Source of the DNA: Lentisphaerae bacterium ADurb.Bin242 | GTDB lineage: Bacteria > Verrucomicrobiota > Lentisphaeria > Victivallales > UBA1829 | Length of the DNA stretch: 57,922 nt | NCBI GenBank assembly: GCA_002069785.1 | Contig: MWCA01000028.1 | Span: forward strand, 1-57,922 | Reading direction: 5' to 3' | Part shown: positions 48,506-56,403 of the stretch, one piece after another | Layout: each line of letters begins with the position of its first letter | How positions within the stretch are numbered: position 1 is the first letter of the stretch | Translations under genes and position numbers: made by a program | Notes under the pieces: generated by a model | Told to the model about the DNA's origin: nothing | The model's database searches: none | The model's input: only the letters and a program-made list of their open reading frames with translations

Positions 48506-49611
48506 AGTGATTTTCCTTTCTGCTGGTTGGTATGGTAAATCATTTTTCGGGTGCTTTCCCGTTCCGTGATGTGATGCGGCGTCACGATATAGTCCCTGTT
48601 CAGCCGTTTCTCGTGGATCATTTCCACCAGGACCCGGACGGCGGACCGCCCGATTTCGGAACTCCCGAAGTCGATGGCGGAAAGAGACGGCTTCAGAAAG
48701 TCGCATCCGATCTGACCGCCGATCGAAAGGACAGCCACGTCGTCCGGAATGCGGATTTTCTTTTCCGCAAAATATTCATACACCTGAAGCGCATAGAAAT
48801 CGGAAAAACAGAATAGAGCCGTGGGCCGGGGCGTCCGGGTCATCAGGAAGGCGGCGCCCTCCCGTATCTGGCGGACATCCAACGCCTCCGGGGTAAGATA
48901 CAGAAGGACCGGGGCGGCATCGAGGCCGAGGCTTCGCACGCATTGAAAATATTCTTCTTCCGCAATTCCGCGCATGTCCTTCTGCGTGAGATGGGCAATC
49001 CGGCGGTGCCCCTGCGCCGCGAAATAGCGGAGTCCGTCTTCCAGCACCCTGCGGTAGTCCGTCCCCATGGACGTGAATCCGGTGACTTCCTGGTCATTGC
49101 GGCTTGCGTGAGGCAGAAGCACGGGAAGCCCGGTCTTCCGGAGGATTTCGACCAGGGGTTCCCGTCCGGTGAAATTGCTTCCGAACCACAGGATTCCCTG
49201 AAAGCCATCGTTGGCAATTTTCCGCACGATTTCATGTCCGGGACGCGACAGCAGCGACGCCTGAGAGCAGGACTCCAGCTTCACATTCATGTTCTCGGCG
49301 GTCAGCTGAATCCACGGCATCAGATAGAGATACGGGTTGGATATGTGTTCCAGATCATTCAGAATTACGAGAATCCGTGTCCGTGTCTCTTCCTTTCCGC
49401 CCCGGATGAAGGTTCCTTTGCCCTTGACACGTTCGATCCGGTTTTCCATGGCGAGCTGTTCCAGCGCGGGCCGCAGCGTCTGGCGCGAAATCCCCAGTTC
49501 CACGGCAAGTTCGACCTCTTTCGGCAGACAGTGCCCCGGAGCGTAAATCTGCTTTTCGATCCGCTCTTTCAATGTCCGGTAGACCTGTTCCTGTTTTGTC
49601 AGCTGAATCAT
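48502..49611 (-). CDS. GntR-type regulator with LacI-like sensor domain
   Basis: 369 residues from the ATG at 49611; the frame continues 15 codons upstream, but that part reads through the promoter region. Winged helix about 1-75 (YAPGHCLPKEVELAVELGIS, RQTLRPALEQLAMENRIERV, KGTFIRGG) and a LacI-like sensor (GFQGILWFGSNFTG, HRRIAHLTQKDMRGIAEEEY, PTALFCFSDFYALQVYEYF, IPDDVAVLSIGG, LSAIDFGSSEIGRSAVRVL). It heads the operon with the prepilin and the 1,181-residue protein and is the likely sugar-responsive switch. Similar in plan to the 42659 regulator but clearly diverged. Confidence 0.92.
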   Translation of the reverse strand: MIQLTKQEQVYRTLKERIEKQIYAPGHCLPKEVELAVELGISRQTLRPALEQLAMENRIERVKGKGTFIRGGKEETRTRILVILNDLEHISNPYLYLMPWIQLTAENMNVKLESCSQASLLSRPGHEIVRKIANDGFQGILWFGSNFTGREPLVEILRKTGLPVLLPHASRNDQEVTGFTSMGTDYRRVLEDGLRYFAAQGHRRIAHLTQKDMRGIAEEEYFQCVRSLGLDAAPVLLYLTPEALDVRQIREGAAFLMTRTPRPTALFCFSDFYALQVYEYFAEKKIRIPDDVAVLSIGGQIGCDFLKPSLSAIDFGSSEIGRSAVRVLVEMIHEKRLNRDYIVTPHHITERESTRKMIYHTNQQKGKSL

Positions 49612-49648
49612 GATTTTTCCGTCTGCAAATGATTTTGTTCTTCTTATA

Positions 49649-49676
49649 AGTATCATCAGGTATTATGATTTGTCAA
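49649..49676 (-). promoter_or_regulatory. Promoter of the second regulator/prepilin/glycosidase operon
   Basis: Minus strand TTGACA (49676-49671), 16-bp spacer, GATACT (49654-49649). The spacer contains ATCAT...ATGAT half-sites (49653-49670), a possible operator. Confidence 0.6.
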
Positions 49677-49756
49677 GGGGAAAAAGAAAGAAAAACTCAT
49701 TTTTTTTGGGGGGGAGGGACCGGGACCTCCTGTAAAAAGTGAGAAAAACCCGGAAG

Positions 49757-49803
49757 GGAAGAAAAAAGCTTTCCTGAAAGTTTTCCCTTTCCCCGCGTCT
49801 CAG
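49757..49803. repeat. Dispersed hairpin element, copy 2
   Basis: GAAAAAAGCTTTCCTGAAAG then TTTTCCCTTTCCCCGCGTCTC. It resembles the stretch at 29871-29917 in order and spacing of the hairpin, the C/T-rich part and the CAG end. It overlaps the end of the AraC gene. Confidence 0.4.
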
Positions 49804-50693
49804 GATGGATGCAATTTTCTCCGTTCTTTCCTGCGGCGGTCCGGATTTTCTCCCCTTTCCGGGGAATGCGATGTTTCCGAACGGAGGGAGCGGCGGCATT
49901 CATTCGGAGTCATCCCGGTCATCCGCCTGAACTGACGGCAGAAGTAACTGCTGTCCACGAATTGAAGCCGGTCTGCGATCTCGTAAATCCGCATTTCCGT
50001 CTCCTGAAGGAGGCGCACCGCCGTTTCGATCCGTTTTTTCAGGATGAATTCCCAGGGGGAGGAATCGTAGTATTTTTTCCAGTGACGGAAGAACGTGCGC
50101 CGGGAGAGATTGTGCTTCCGGATCAGGGAATCCAGGCTTGGTTTTTCCCGGATTTGCGTGGCGAGGCAGGACGCGATCCGGTGGATCAATATTTCTTCCG
50201 GAGAGGCCGTTTCGTCCCGCCGGCAGAGAAGCGTCATCCGCAGGATTTCCAGCGACAGGAGATCCAGCTGGTCCGCATGGCCCGGAATCCGGTAGGAATC
50301 CATCAGGAGGAAAAGCCGGGAGATCCGGGCGGATATTTCCGGCGTCATCCGGAATTCCCAGCCCGGATTTGCCGGGTCCAGCCCGAATTTCCGAAGCGGT
50401 TCCAGGTTCGACGCTTCGAAGGTAAAGACGAGCACGTCCCACGGCTTTTTCGTGGACATCCGGTAGACATGCCCCGGCATCCGGGTGCTGCACCAGGGAA
50501 ACTGTTTCCCGAAAGTCTGTCCGTCGATCGAGTATTCCGCGAATCCGGCTTCGGACGCCAGTTCGAGCCCGAAGTCGATCCGGGTATGGGTCGTCGGGTG
50601 ATTGTGAAAGTTGTCCGGCAGATACGCAATGGAGCTCACCGGCAGTGGACTCGGCAGAAGCCGGACCTGATCCCCCATCTGGATGTATCTCAT
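49800..50693 (-). CDS. AraC-family transcriptional regulator
   Basis: 297 residues from the ATG at 50693 with GGGAG upstream; longer readings pass through the promoter. N-terminal cupin-type sensing domain about 1-140 (HNHPTTHTRIDFGLELASE, TKKPWDVLVFTFEASN) and two C-terminal helix-turn-helix motifs about 185-280 (LDSLIRKHNLSRRTFFRHW, YEIADRLQFVDSSYFCRQF, RRMTGMTPNECRRSL). It is divergent from the 50855 gene; direct repeats of the AraC type between them point to it as the activator. Confidence 0.93.
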   Translation of the reverse strand: MRYIQMGDQVRLLPSPLPVSSIAYLPDNFHNHPTTHTRIDFGLELASEAGFAEYSIDGQTFGKQFPWCSTRMPGHVYRMSTKKPWDVLVFTFEASNLEPLRKFGLDPANPGWEFRMTPEISARISRLFLLMDSYRIPGHADQLDLLSLEILRMTLLCRRDETASPEEILIHRIASCLATQIREKPSLDSLIRKHNLSRRTFFRHWKKYYDSSPWEFILKKRIETAVRLLQETEMRIYEIADRLQFVDSSYFCRQFRRMTGMTPNECRRSLRSETSHSPERGENPDRRRKERRKLHPS

Positions 50694-50721
50694 GAAATGC
50701 CGTCTCCCGTTTTGGAAAGCC

Positions 50722-50749
50722 AATATACCGCGCCGTTCCGAAAAATCAA
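50722..50749 (-). promoter_or_regulatory. Promoter of the AraC gene
   Basis: Minus strand TTGATT (50749-50744), 16-bp spacer, TATATT (50727-50722). Confidence 0.6.
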
Positions 50750-50756
50750 TCCGGTC

Positions 50757-50790
50757 TGGCACGATCATTCCATTTTTTGGCACAATGGTT
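50757..50790 (+). promoter_or_regulatory. Direct-repeat operator, probable AraC-type activator site
   Basis: TGGCACGATCATT (from 50757) and TGGCACAATGGTT (from 50778) match at 10 of 13 positions and start 21 bp apart, two helical turns. The second copy ends next to the -35 of the 50855 gene, the usual position for AraC-type activation. Confidence 0.65.
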
Positions 50791-50792
50791 TC

Positions 50793-50821
50793 TTGCAAAC
50801 TCCGGGTTGTCCCGGTATAAT
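50793..50821 (+). promoter_or_regulatory. Promoter of the 973-residue protein gene
   Basis: TTGCAA (50793-50798), 17-bp spacer, TATAAT (50816-50821), with a CCGGG-TTGT-CCCGG dyad (50802-50815) in the spacer. Confidence 0.75.
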
Positions 50822-50854
50822 TCACCATCATCCCAAAAAAGGAGGCGTTCTTCA

Positions 50855-53776
50855 ATGTTGACCTGGAAAAAATATACCGGCGGTGCGGACATCCATTATC
50901 ACTGTGACACGGAAAGCGGCTTTTTTCTCGAGTTCCGGTCGGAACAATTTTTGTCGCCCGGGGAGGCTGTCTCCATTCCCTCGGAATGCGTCCTTCCTTA
51001 TGACGGCGAATATGTGTTTCAGTTTGATTTTCTTTCCGAAGCATTGAAAATTTCGCTGAACGGAGTTCCCCTGCGCCTGTGGGATGCGGTGACCCGGAAC
51101 GGGATTCTGCCGGAACTCCGGCTCCCCCTGAAAAAAGGGAAAAACAGCCTCGAAATCCGGATTCGCAACACGGAAGAAGAAAAAAAGCAGCTCCCGCATT
51201 TCCGGCTCCGGGTTCTGGACCGGGAAGGCGGGGTTGTCCGCCAGAATGCCGTGCTCCCGTATGGGAAACCGGTTCCCGCCCCCGGAAAATGGCGGGAGGC
51301 GCCTTCGCTGGAGGGGTTCCGTCCCGGCGCGGGAAAGGGGTTCCGCTCGGTCGGCCGTTTCGGCTATACCAAGGGCGACGGCCTGCTGGACTACACGGTG
51401 GCGGAGTTCGGGCGGATTTCCAAGCCGCATGTTTCCGGACATCCCCGCTACGACAAAAACCTCATCTGGCACTTTTCCGTTCTGCCGTCCGGCTTCGAGG
51501 GACGCGGTTCGCTGCTGGAAAATTATCAGCCGGGACCCGGGGAAGAAATTTCCGCGGAGTGGACCGGCGTCCGCTGGAGCCAGAAGCAGGGGGATTCCTT
51601 TTTCACGCTGGAATATTCATTGATCGCACCGGAACTGCTGATCCGCACCAATCTGACCTCACTCCGCTTGAGCGAATTGTGCGGAAGCGCGGCCTGCCGC
51701 CGGGTCCTTCTGCCCCTCCGGGACGGCATTGCGGACCGCACCGACGACAACGGCGTCTTTTATGACCGTTCCGCGGACGGTTCCCTGGCCGAAAACTGGC
51801 TTCTGTTCTATGACAACGGCGCGTTTCCGGAGATCCCGATCCTGTTGATCCTCCGGACGTCACCCGAACAAATCCGGGTGACGCGGAACGCCAAGGGAAA
51901 TGCGGAAGAAATCAGCCTCGTTTTCGACAACGAAGTGGAATGGGCCATGGTCGGGTTCCCGCACGGAATCGCCATGTTCCAGCCCGTCGACTTGAATTCC
52001 GCGTGGCTCGAAAATACCATTTCCTTCTGCCGGAACCGTTCCCGCACGGCGCTGGCGCGTCCGTCCGCCTGCGAGGAATATTTCCGGGTGGAGAACGACA
52101 GCGTGAAAATCATCCAGGAATTTCAGGTGGAGGTTTTTACGGATGCGTTCGGCACGGTTCCGAGGCATTATGCGCCGTATCCGCCGCCGCTGGCGCTGGC
52201 GGCTCCGCATGTTCCGGAAGTGAAACTGGAGCCCGGCGCTTCCGATTTCGGACTGCCCACCAAATACGGCCCTCTGTTCGCGGTGATGGATTCCGACTGG
52301 TCGGAATATTCGATTCCGATTCCGGAGACCCGGCGCGATTTCGCGCTTTCGGAGGAGACGCCTCATGCGTTCGCCTCCACTTTCCAGCCGTATCTGGACT
52401 TTCACGACGGGCTCAAGGAGATTCCGAATCCGGGCGTGCATCAGTTTCTTTTCCCGTTCGCCATTCCGCTGCTGACGTTCGCCGCGCTCTCCGAGACGGA
52501 AAAAGAGACGCTTTTGGCGCGTCTGCGGAAGAATCTGGAGTTCGCATGCGATCCGGATTCGCATTATATCGGACCGCGCGGCCGCCGCTGTTACACGTGG
52601 TATGAACGGACGGAGCCTTTCAGCGGCATTTCCTACTGGATGAATTATCTGCACGTGAGCGGAATTTTCCTGCTGCCGGACTGCGGGAAGGAAACCGTTT
52701 CTTCGTTCAAGCGGCCTTTCATCGAAGTGGACTGGGGCAACGGGATCGGTCTGTATTCGATCTGGCTTGCCGCGCTGCTCTCCAACGGCTGGGATATCCT
52801 TCTGCAACGGAAAGAAACCCTCCGGCGGGCGTTCGACTATTATCTTGCCACGATGGACTGGGCGTGCCTCTGTTCCCCCTATTGCGAAAACGGGCGCGCC
52901 TGGAGCGACGGCACCAACTACGGCGGATATGTCGGGTATGTCAACATCATGCGGATGCTGGGACTTCAGGATGAGTATGAAACGGGTGTGTACGCCTTTG
53001 CGAAGATGGCCGCCGAGCGCATGGGTCTTTTCCTTTCTTCGCAGAAATACCTCTGCCGCTATTTCGATTCCCCGCCCTGGTATGTGAACAAGCTGTTCCC
53101 GGAGGAGCTGGACGGGCGCAACCCCGAGCTGTCGGTGCCGTCCAGTCTGATTCACAGCGGATTCCGCGAACAGGGCATCTACAACATGACGACCGAGGGG
53201 CATTATCCGGAAACATTCGCCATGTATGCGCGATTCTTCCCGGAAGAGCTTCCGGCGGTTCTCGCCGCCATGGAGAACAGCCAGGGCGACGGGCGGATCG
53301 CCGGTCCGCTCAAGAATGGCGCGAAGAGCGTTTACCATTCCAACGGGGAACAGTTCGGGGAACAGGAAATCTACTCGTACATTCTCCTTTGCCGGATGAA
53401 CGGACGTTACGGCGAAAAACAGCTTCTGGAGTTGATCGATGAAGCCGTCCGGAATGAACGGCTGTCCACGGATTACCTCGGCGCGCACACCTACTCCTAC
53501 CGGCGCGTTCCGGAAAACTGGGTGCCGGTGTATCTCCGGGAACAAGTTCGTTTTCCCGGACAGCCGAGGCTGACCCGCTGGCGGGGAGTGTCGTTCGGAA
53601 GAACGGCGTTCCCGGAACTGGAAGTCCGGGTAATGGAACAGGATGCCTGGCTGGAACTCCGTTCGAAAACGCCCGTGAAAGCGGTCATGAACGGAGCGGA
53701 ATTTCCGTTGTCGAAGAACGGTGAATTTTATCAGTTCAAGGTTGCGGAACCGGGCGTCATCCGTTTCGTGATGTGA
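50855..53776 (+). CDS. Large cytosolic protein, probable alpha-toroid glycosidase-like enzyme
   Basis: 973 residues from the ATG at 50855 with GGAGG 9 nt upstream; no signal peptide. The N-terminal 450 residues are beta-type (DGEYVFQFDFLSEALKISLN, GKNSLEIRIRN). The second half, about 530-900, is helical with aromatic-rich turns (WGNGIGLYSIWLAALLSNGW, RAFDYYLATMDWACL, GRAWSDGTNYGGYVGYVNIM), as in (alpha/alpha)6-barrel enzymes. The end returns to beta strands (ELEVRVMEQDAWLELRSKTP). No family or catalytic residue can be named. AraC control and the absence of a signal suggest use on an imported oligosaccharide. Confidence 0.75.
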   Translation: MLTWKKYTGGADIHYHCDTESGFFLEFRSEQFLSPGEAVSIPSECVLPYDGEYVFQFDFLSEALKISLNGVPLRLWDAVTRNGILPELRLPLKKGKNSLEIRIRNTEEEKKQLPHFRLRVLDREGGVVRQNAVLPYGKPVPAPGKWREAPSLEGFRPGAGKGFRSVGRFGYTKGDGLLDYTVAEFGRISKPHVSGHPRYDKNLIWHFSVLPSGFEGRGSLLENYQPGPGEEISAEWTGVRWSQKQGDSFFTLEYSLIAPELLIRTNLTSLRLSELCGSAACRRVLLPLRDGIADRTDDNGVFYDRSADGSLAENWLLFYDNGAFPEIPILLILRTSPEQIRVTRNAKGNAEEISLVFDNEVEWAMVGFPHGIAMFQPVDLNSAWLENTISFCRNRSRTALARPSACEEYFRVENDSVKIIQEFQVEVFTDAFGTVPRHYAPYPPPLALAAPHVPEVKLEPGASDFGLPTKYGPLFAVMDSDWSEYSIPIPETRRDFALSEETPHAFASTFQPYLDFHDGLKEIPNPGVHQFLFPFAIPLLTFAALSETEKETLLARLRKNLEFACDPDSHYIGPRGRRCYTWYERTEPFSGISYWMNYLHVSGIFLLPDCGKETVSSFKRPFIEVDWGNGIGLYSIWLAALLSNGWDILLQRKETLRRAFDYYLATMDWACLCSPYCENGRAWSDGTNYGGYVGYVNIMRMLGLQDEYETGVYAFAKMAAERMGLFLSSQKYLCRYFDSPPWYVNKLFPEELDGRNPELSVPSSLIHSGFREQGIYNMTTEGHYPETFAMYARFFPEELPAVLAAMENSQGDGRIAGPLKNGAKSVYHSNGEQFGEQEIYSYILLCRMNGRYGEKQLLELIDEAVRNERLSTDYLGAHTYSYRRVPENWVPVYLREQVRFPGQPRLTRWRGVSFGRTAFPELEVRVMEQDAWLELRSKTPVKAVMNGAEFPLSKNGEFYQFKVAEPGVIRFVM

Positions 53777-53800
53777 CTTCCGGAACAGGGAGCCGGAAGT
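53776..53800 (+). terminator. Hairpin after the 973-residue protein gene
   Basis: ACTTCCGG (53776-53783) pairs perfectly with CCGGAAGT (53793-53800). No T-run follows, so termination may be weak. Confidence 0.4.
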
Positions 53801-53943
53801 TCCGATTTCCAGCCGGGGACGAAAAATCATTTTGAAAATCCGGAACCGTGTGAATCCGGCTGCGGCATCGTCCCGGAAACGGAGTTGGACCGCGATGCAT
53901 CGCCATGGAAAGCAAGAAGAATCTGTTTTTTTGAAAAACGGGG

Positions 53944-53971
53944 TTGCATTTTCGAAATATTCATGTAAATT
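53944..53971 (+). promoter_or_regulatory. Possible tRNA-Pro promoter
   Basis: TTGCAT (53944-53949), 16-bp spacer, TAAATT (53966-53971), about 42 bp before the mature tRNA. Confidence 0.5.
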
Positions 53972-54013
53972 AACGACCGTATTTTCTTTCAGCCGGGAAG
54001 AATTCCAGGAAGA

Positions 54014-54091
54014 CGGGATGTAGCGCAGCTTGGTTAGCGCGTTAGTCTGGGGGACTAAAGGTCGAGAGTTCAAATCTCTCCATCCCGACCA
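54014..54091 (+). tRNA. tRNA-Pro (anticodon GGG)
   Basis: The cloverleaf folds cleanly: acceptor CGGGATG with CATCCCG, D arm GCGC/GCGC, anticodon stem TTAGT/ACTAA with loop CTGGGGG (anticodon GGG, G37), T arm GAGAG-TTCAAAT-CTCTC. The 3' CCA is encoded. It reads CCC and CCU codons. Confidence 0.95.
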
Positions 54092-54105
54092 TTTTAAGTT
54101 ATTCA

Positions 54106-54134
54106 GCACCAACGGCTTACGTTGGTGCTTTTTT
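54106..54134 (+). terminator. Rho-independent terminator after tRNA-Pro
   Basis: GCACCAACG (54106-54114), loop GCTTA, CGTTGGTGC (54120-54128), then TTTTTT. A perfect 9-bp stem. Confidence 0.92.
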
Positions 54135-54774
54135 ATTGCTCCGTCCAAGCGCCCTGTTGTCAAGGCGTTTGCGAAAACAAAAGCGCTCTCCTTTTCTGAA
54201 CGGAGAATCCGGGGCAACGCATCCGCGGGTGGCCAACTGACGTTTCCGGCGGCAAATTCTCCGTTTGGAAAGACCGCAGACCTCTCGGCTATGATTTTCT
54301 CAAGTTATTGTTATTCAATATATTCCGACAAAAATACTCCAGTCAGCGCTTTTTGATGAGAAATGGCGGCAAGTTTTGCGAATGAGCGCGTATATGAAAA
54401 TTCGCCGTCCCCAAGAACCTGAGGCGGAGTAAAAGGTCGATTCTGCGCCGGATAATCAAAGAAACATCATCTATCATTCTGCGCGGTGGTTTCTGCTCTT
54501 GAGTCAGCTGTTTCGGACAGTGAAGTTTTCAACTATTCAGTTCGCCATCTGAAACCGCGTCAAATTGCAGGCGGATAATCCGCATGTCTGCGAATCAGCG
54601 CGGTATGAACATCATACTCCAGCGAATTTCTGAATTCAGACGAATGGCGAGAATGCACCGAGTTTTATGAAAACACGTCCATCATCTTCCGGCGCGGTCA
54701 TACTGTTTTTTCGGTATCGAGGCATTCGGCATTCCGACTTTCACCCGGATATTGGGGAAAACGGAACAATCTTC
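54135..54774. other. 640-bp region without an intact gene beside the tRNA
   Basis: All frames on both strands are broken by stops; short ORFs are not convincing. Several similar short stretches recur, such as GCGCGGT near AT-rich ATCATC/ATGAA runs and GGATAATC. It may be the remnant of decayed genes or of a mobile element that entered near the tRNA. No copy of the tRNA 3' end is visible downstream. Confidence 0.5.
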
Positions 54775-55125
54775 TTACCGTTTGCTTCGGTCAGAGGATG
54801 AAATAAACTGCATCAGTTCGACGGGGGCGTCATTTTCCCGGATAAACGCCACCCTTACTTCGGGGCAAGGACAATTCGGCGCAATGATGACCGACCGACC
54901 GATCAGGGCCGCATCCAGGTCGTCAACTTCAAACGCAACGTGCGGGACGTTCTTCACCAGCTCCGGCAGGGGGCAATCAGCATCGAACCGCATCCATTCG
55001 ATGTTGAAATCGTTGGTTTCGTAACCGTAGACGTACATCTTGAATTCGGGCAGATAGCGTTCGCCCGGATGCGAAGCCGCGGTCGGGATGCCGATGTGAT
55101 TATAGCGATATTTGGTGTTGTCCAT
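54775..55125 (-). CDS. VOC/glyoxalase-fold-like protein
   Basis: 116 residues from the ATG at 55125 (GGAG 6 nt upstream); the longer frame overlaps the upstream gene. The layout YRYNHIGIPTAA, NIEWMRFDADCPLPELV, HVAFEVDDLDAAL, VRVAFIRENDAPVELMQF matches one vicinal-oxygen-chelate module: a first His, a second His in PHVAFEVDDLD, and a final Glu in VELMQF. Substrate unknown. It begins 2 bp after the nucleotidyltransferase stop, so they are coupled. Confidence 0.8.
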   Translation of the reverse strand: MDNTKYRYNHIGIPTAASHPGERYLPEFKMYVYGYETNDFNIEWMRFDADCPLPELVKNVPHVAFEVDDLDAALIGRSVIIAPNCPCPEVRVAFIRENDAPVELMQFISSSDRSKR

Positions 55126-55127
55126 CG

Positions 55128-55808
55128 TTACTCCGTCGCTTTGTCGTGAAAAAACTGCCGGCACCAGTCGAACAGGATGGCGTATGCTTTTTCCGCATCG
55201 TATTCCGAATTGGACTTCATGGTCATCGCCATTTGCAGCACCTCGCGGTCGAGTCCATGCAGCAGGGGCAGCAGTTCGGCCTTGGTCATGATCCATTCGC
55301 CGGAGCGCAGATAATAGGAATTCTGCAGGATGTAGGACACCGCTTTGTAGAGGCTCAGCAGGGCCTCCGCGCGCTGTTCCGGTCCCGCATGAATCCGACC
55401 GTGGCAAAGCATGTGGTACAGGTTGCCGATGGAAATGCCGATGTAGCTCCTGACGTCGTCTTTTCCGAACGAGGGAAGCAATGGGCGCAATTCGCCGTAA
55501 TAATCCTTGGTTTCGTGAAGCAACTGGCAGATTTCATACGGCTGCCAGTGTTTCAACTCCTCCTGGCCGGAAATAAAACCGCAGGAACGGTCGAAGCAGG
55601 GTATTCCGGCAATGACATCCCGGTAACTGTCCAGATCCGCCACGGACAGGCGGTCGAGCGTCACCATGATATCGATGTCGCTGTTCTCATTGGCCTCGCC
55701 GCGGCGGAAACTTCCCTGCAAGCCCACATAGATCAGGCGGTCCGCAAATTTGAGCCGCAATCGTTTTATCAGCTCATTCACATAATCTTCGATGTTGATT
55801 GTCTGCAT
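55128..55808 (-). CDS. Nucleotidyltransferase-fold protein with helical C-terminal domain
   Basis: 226 residues from the ATG at 55808 (GGAG 8 nt upstream). The polymerase-beta-type signature GSFRRGEANENSDIDIMV is near residue 33-50 (GS...DxD), followed by a Cys/Phe-containing middle and a helical C-terminal domain (about 110-226, AEALLSLYKAVSYILQNSYY) of the kanamycin-nucleotidyltransferase or HEPN-like type. It could modify an antibiotic, a tRNA or a protein. No clear HEPN RNase R-x4-6-H motif is visible, so a toxin role is not supported. It is co-transcribed with the VOC-like gene. Confidence 0.82.
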   Translation of the reverse strand: MQTINIEDYVNELIKRLRLKFADRLIYVGLQGSFRRGEANENSDIDIMVTLDRLSVADLDSYRDVIAGIPCFDRSCGFISGQEELKHWQPYEICQLLHETKDYYGELRPLLPSFGKDDVRSYIGISIGNLYHMLCHGRIHAGPEQRAEALLSLYKAVSYILQNSYYLRSGEWIMTKAELLPLLHGLDREVLQMAMTMKSNSEYDAEKAYAILFDWCRQFFHDKATE

Positions 55809-55861
55809 CACATTGCTCCATTAATACTGAAATATGCGCTGTGAAAATCATCTTTCCGTCA

Positions 55862-56068
55862 CTATTCCGAGTCCGGTTTATTCCCTGGTTTGTCATTGGC
55901 GGCTTTTCCCGCTTTTACCCACGTATCCAAATCTTCAGCGGTGAACTTCCACAGGCGACCGATACGATATGCCGGAAGACCGCGTTTTTCGATCCAGCGA
56001 TATATAGAATCCCGTTTGACCCCGAGATACATCGCCGCCTCATCGACAGATAGCCATTTCTTTTCCAT
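55862..56068 (-). CDS. Excisionase-family helix-turn-helix DNA-binding protein
   Basis: 68 residues: WLSVDEAAMYLGVKRDSIYR, then WIEKRGLPAYRIGRLWKF and EDLDTWVKAG. This is the complete HTH_17/excisionase module. In isolation, such proteins direct recombination or regulate a neighbour. No integrase gene is seen in the window. It lies 54 bp upstream of the nucleotidyltransferase gene on the same strand, and may regulate it. Confidence 0.85.
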   Translation of the reverse strand: MEKKWLSVDEAAMYLGVKRDSIYRWIEKRGLPAYRIGRLWKFTAEDLDTWVKAGKAANDKPGNKPDSE

Positions 56069-56403
56069 GTTTTACCGGGGTGCCTTTTTGCAAGTATTTG
56101 GAACTTTGATTCAAGTGGTGATGAATATATCCCGAAAACTGAAATATTCAAGTTTGCTTCATCTGTTTTAACCGACTATAGGCCACTGTCATTTGATTTG
56201 TGCGATCATAGAAAGTCTCATTCCCGAACAGCGCACGACGCCTTATGGGGACTGCCGTTGAGCGGCAGCCGCATGATTTGTGACACCATGTTGAACTTCT
56301 GATGGCGATAGAACTGTATTCCATTTTCACTGCCGTCCCATAATTCTTTGAAGTTGTCATTTTTGCCTCCCTGTTTGAGTTCGTGTGGGTCGTTTTCTGA
56401 AAA
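56069..56403. other. Gap with broken coding remnants
   Basis: About 335 bp; ORFs here lack ribosome sites. The minus-strand frame ending at 56148 and the plus-strand frame leading into the trpF-like ORF both look like fragments. A stop codon (56398-56400) separates a possible lost trpF N-terminus from the remaining ORF. Confidence 0.4.

Noticed and set aside
51860..54217. 785-residue minus-strand ORF opposite the 973-residue gene
   Set aside because: It is an antisense shadow of a GC-rich gene, and its front (WRDLNSRPLVPQTNALTKL) is the well-known false translation of a tRNA on the opposite strand.
54030..54356. 108-residue ORF overlapping tRNA-Pro
   Set aside because: It reads through the tRNA and its terminator; no ribosome site.
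55128..55808. MNT/HEPN toxin-antitoxin pair
   Set aside because: The helical domain is fused to the nucleotidyltransferase and lacks a visible R-x4-6-H RNase motif.
56148..56360. 70-residue minus-strand ORF
   Set aside because: No ribosome site or family pattern; may be a fragment of a lost gene, but this cannot be shown.
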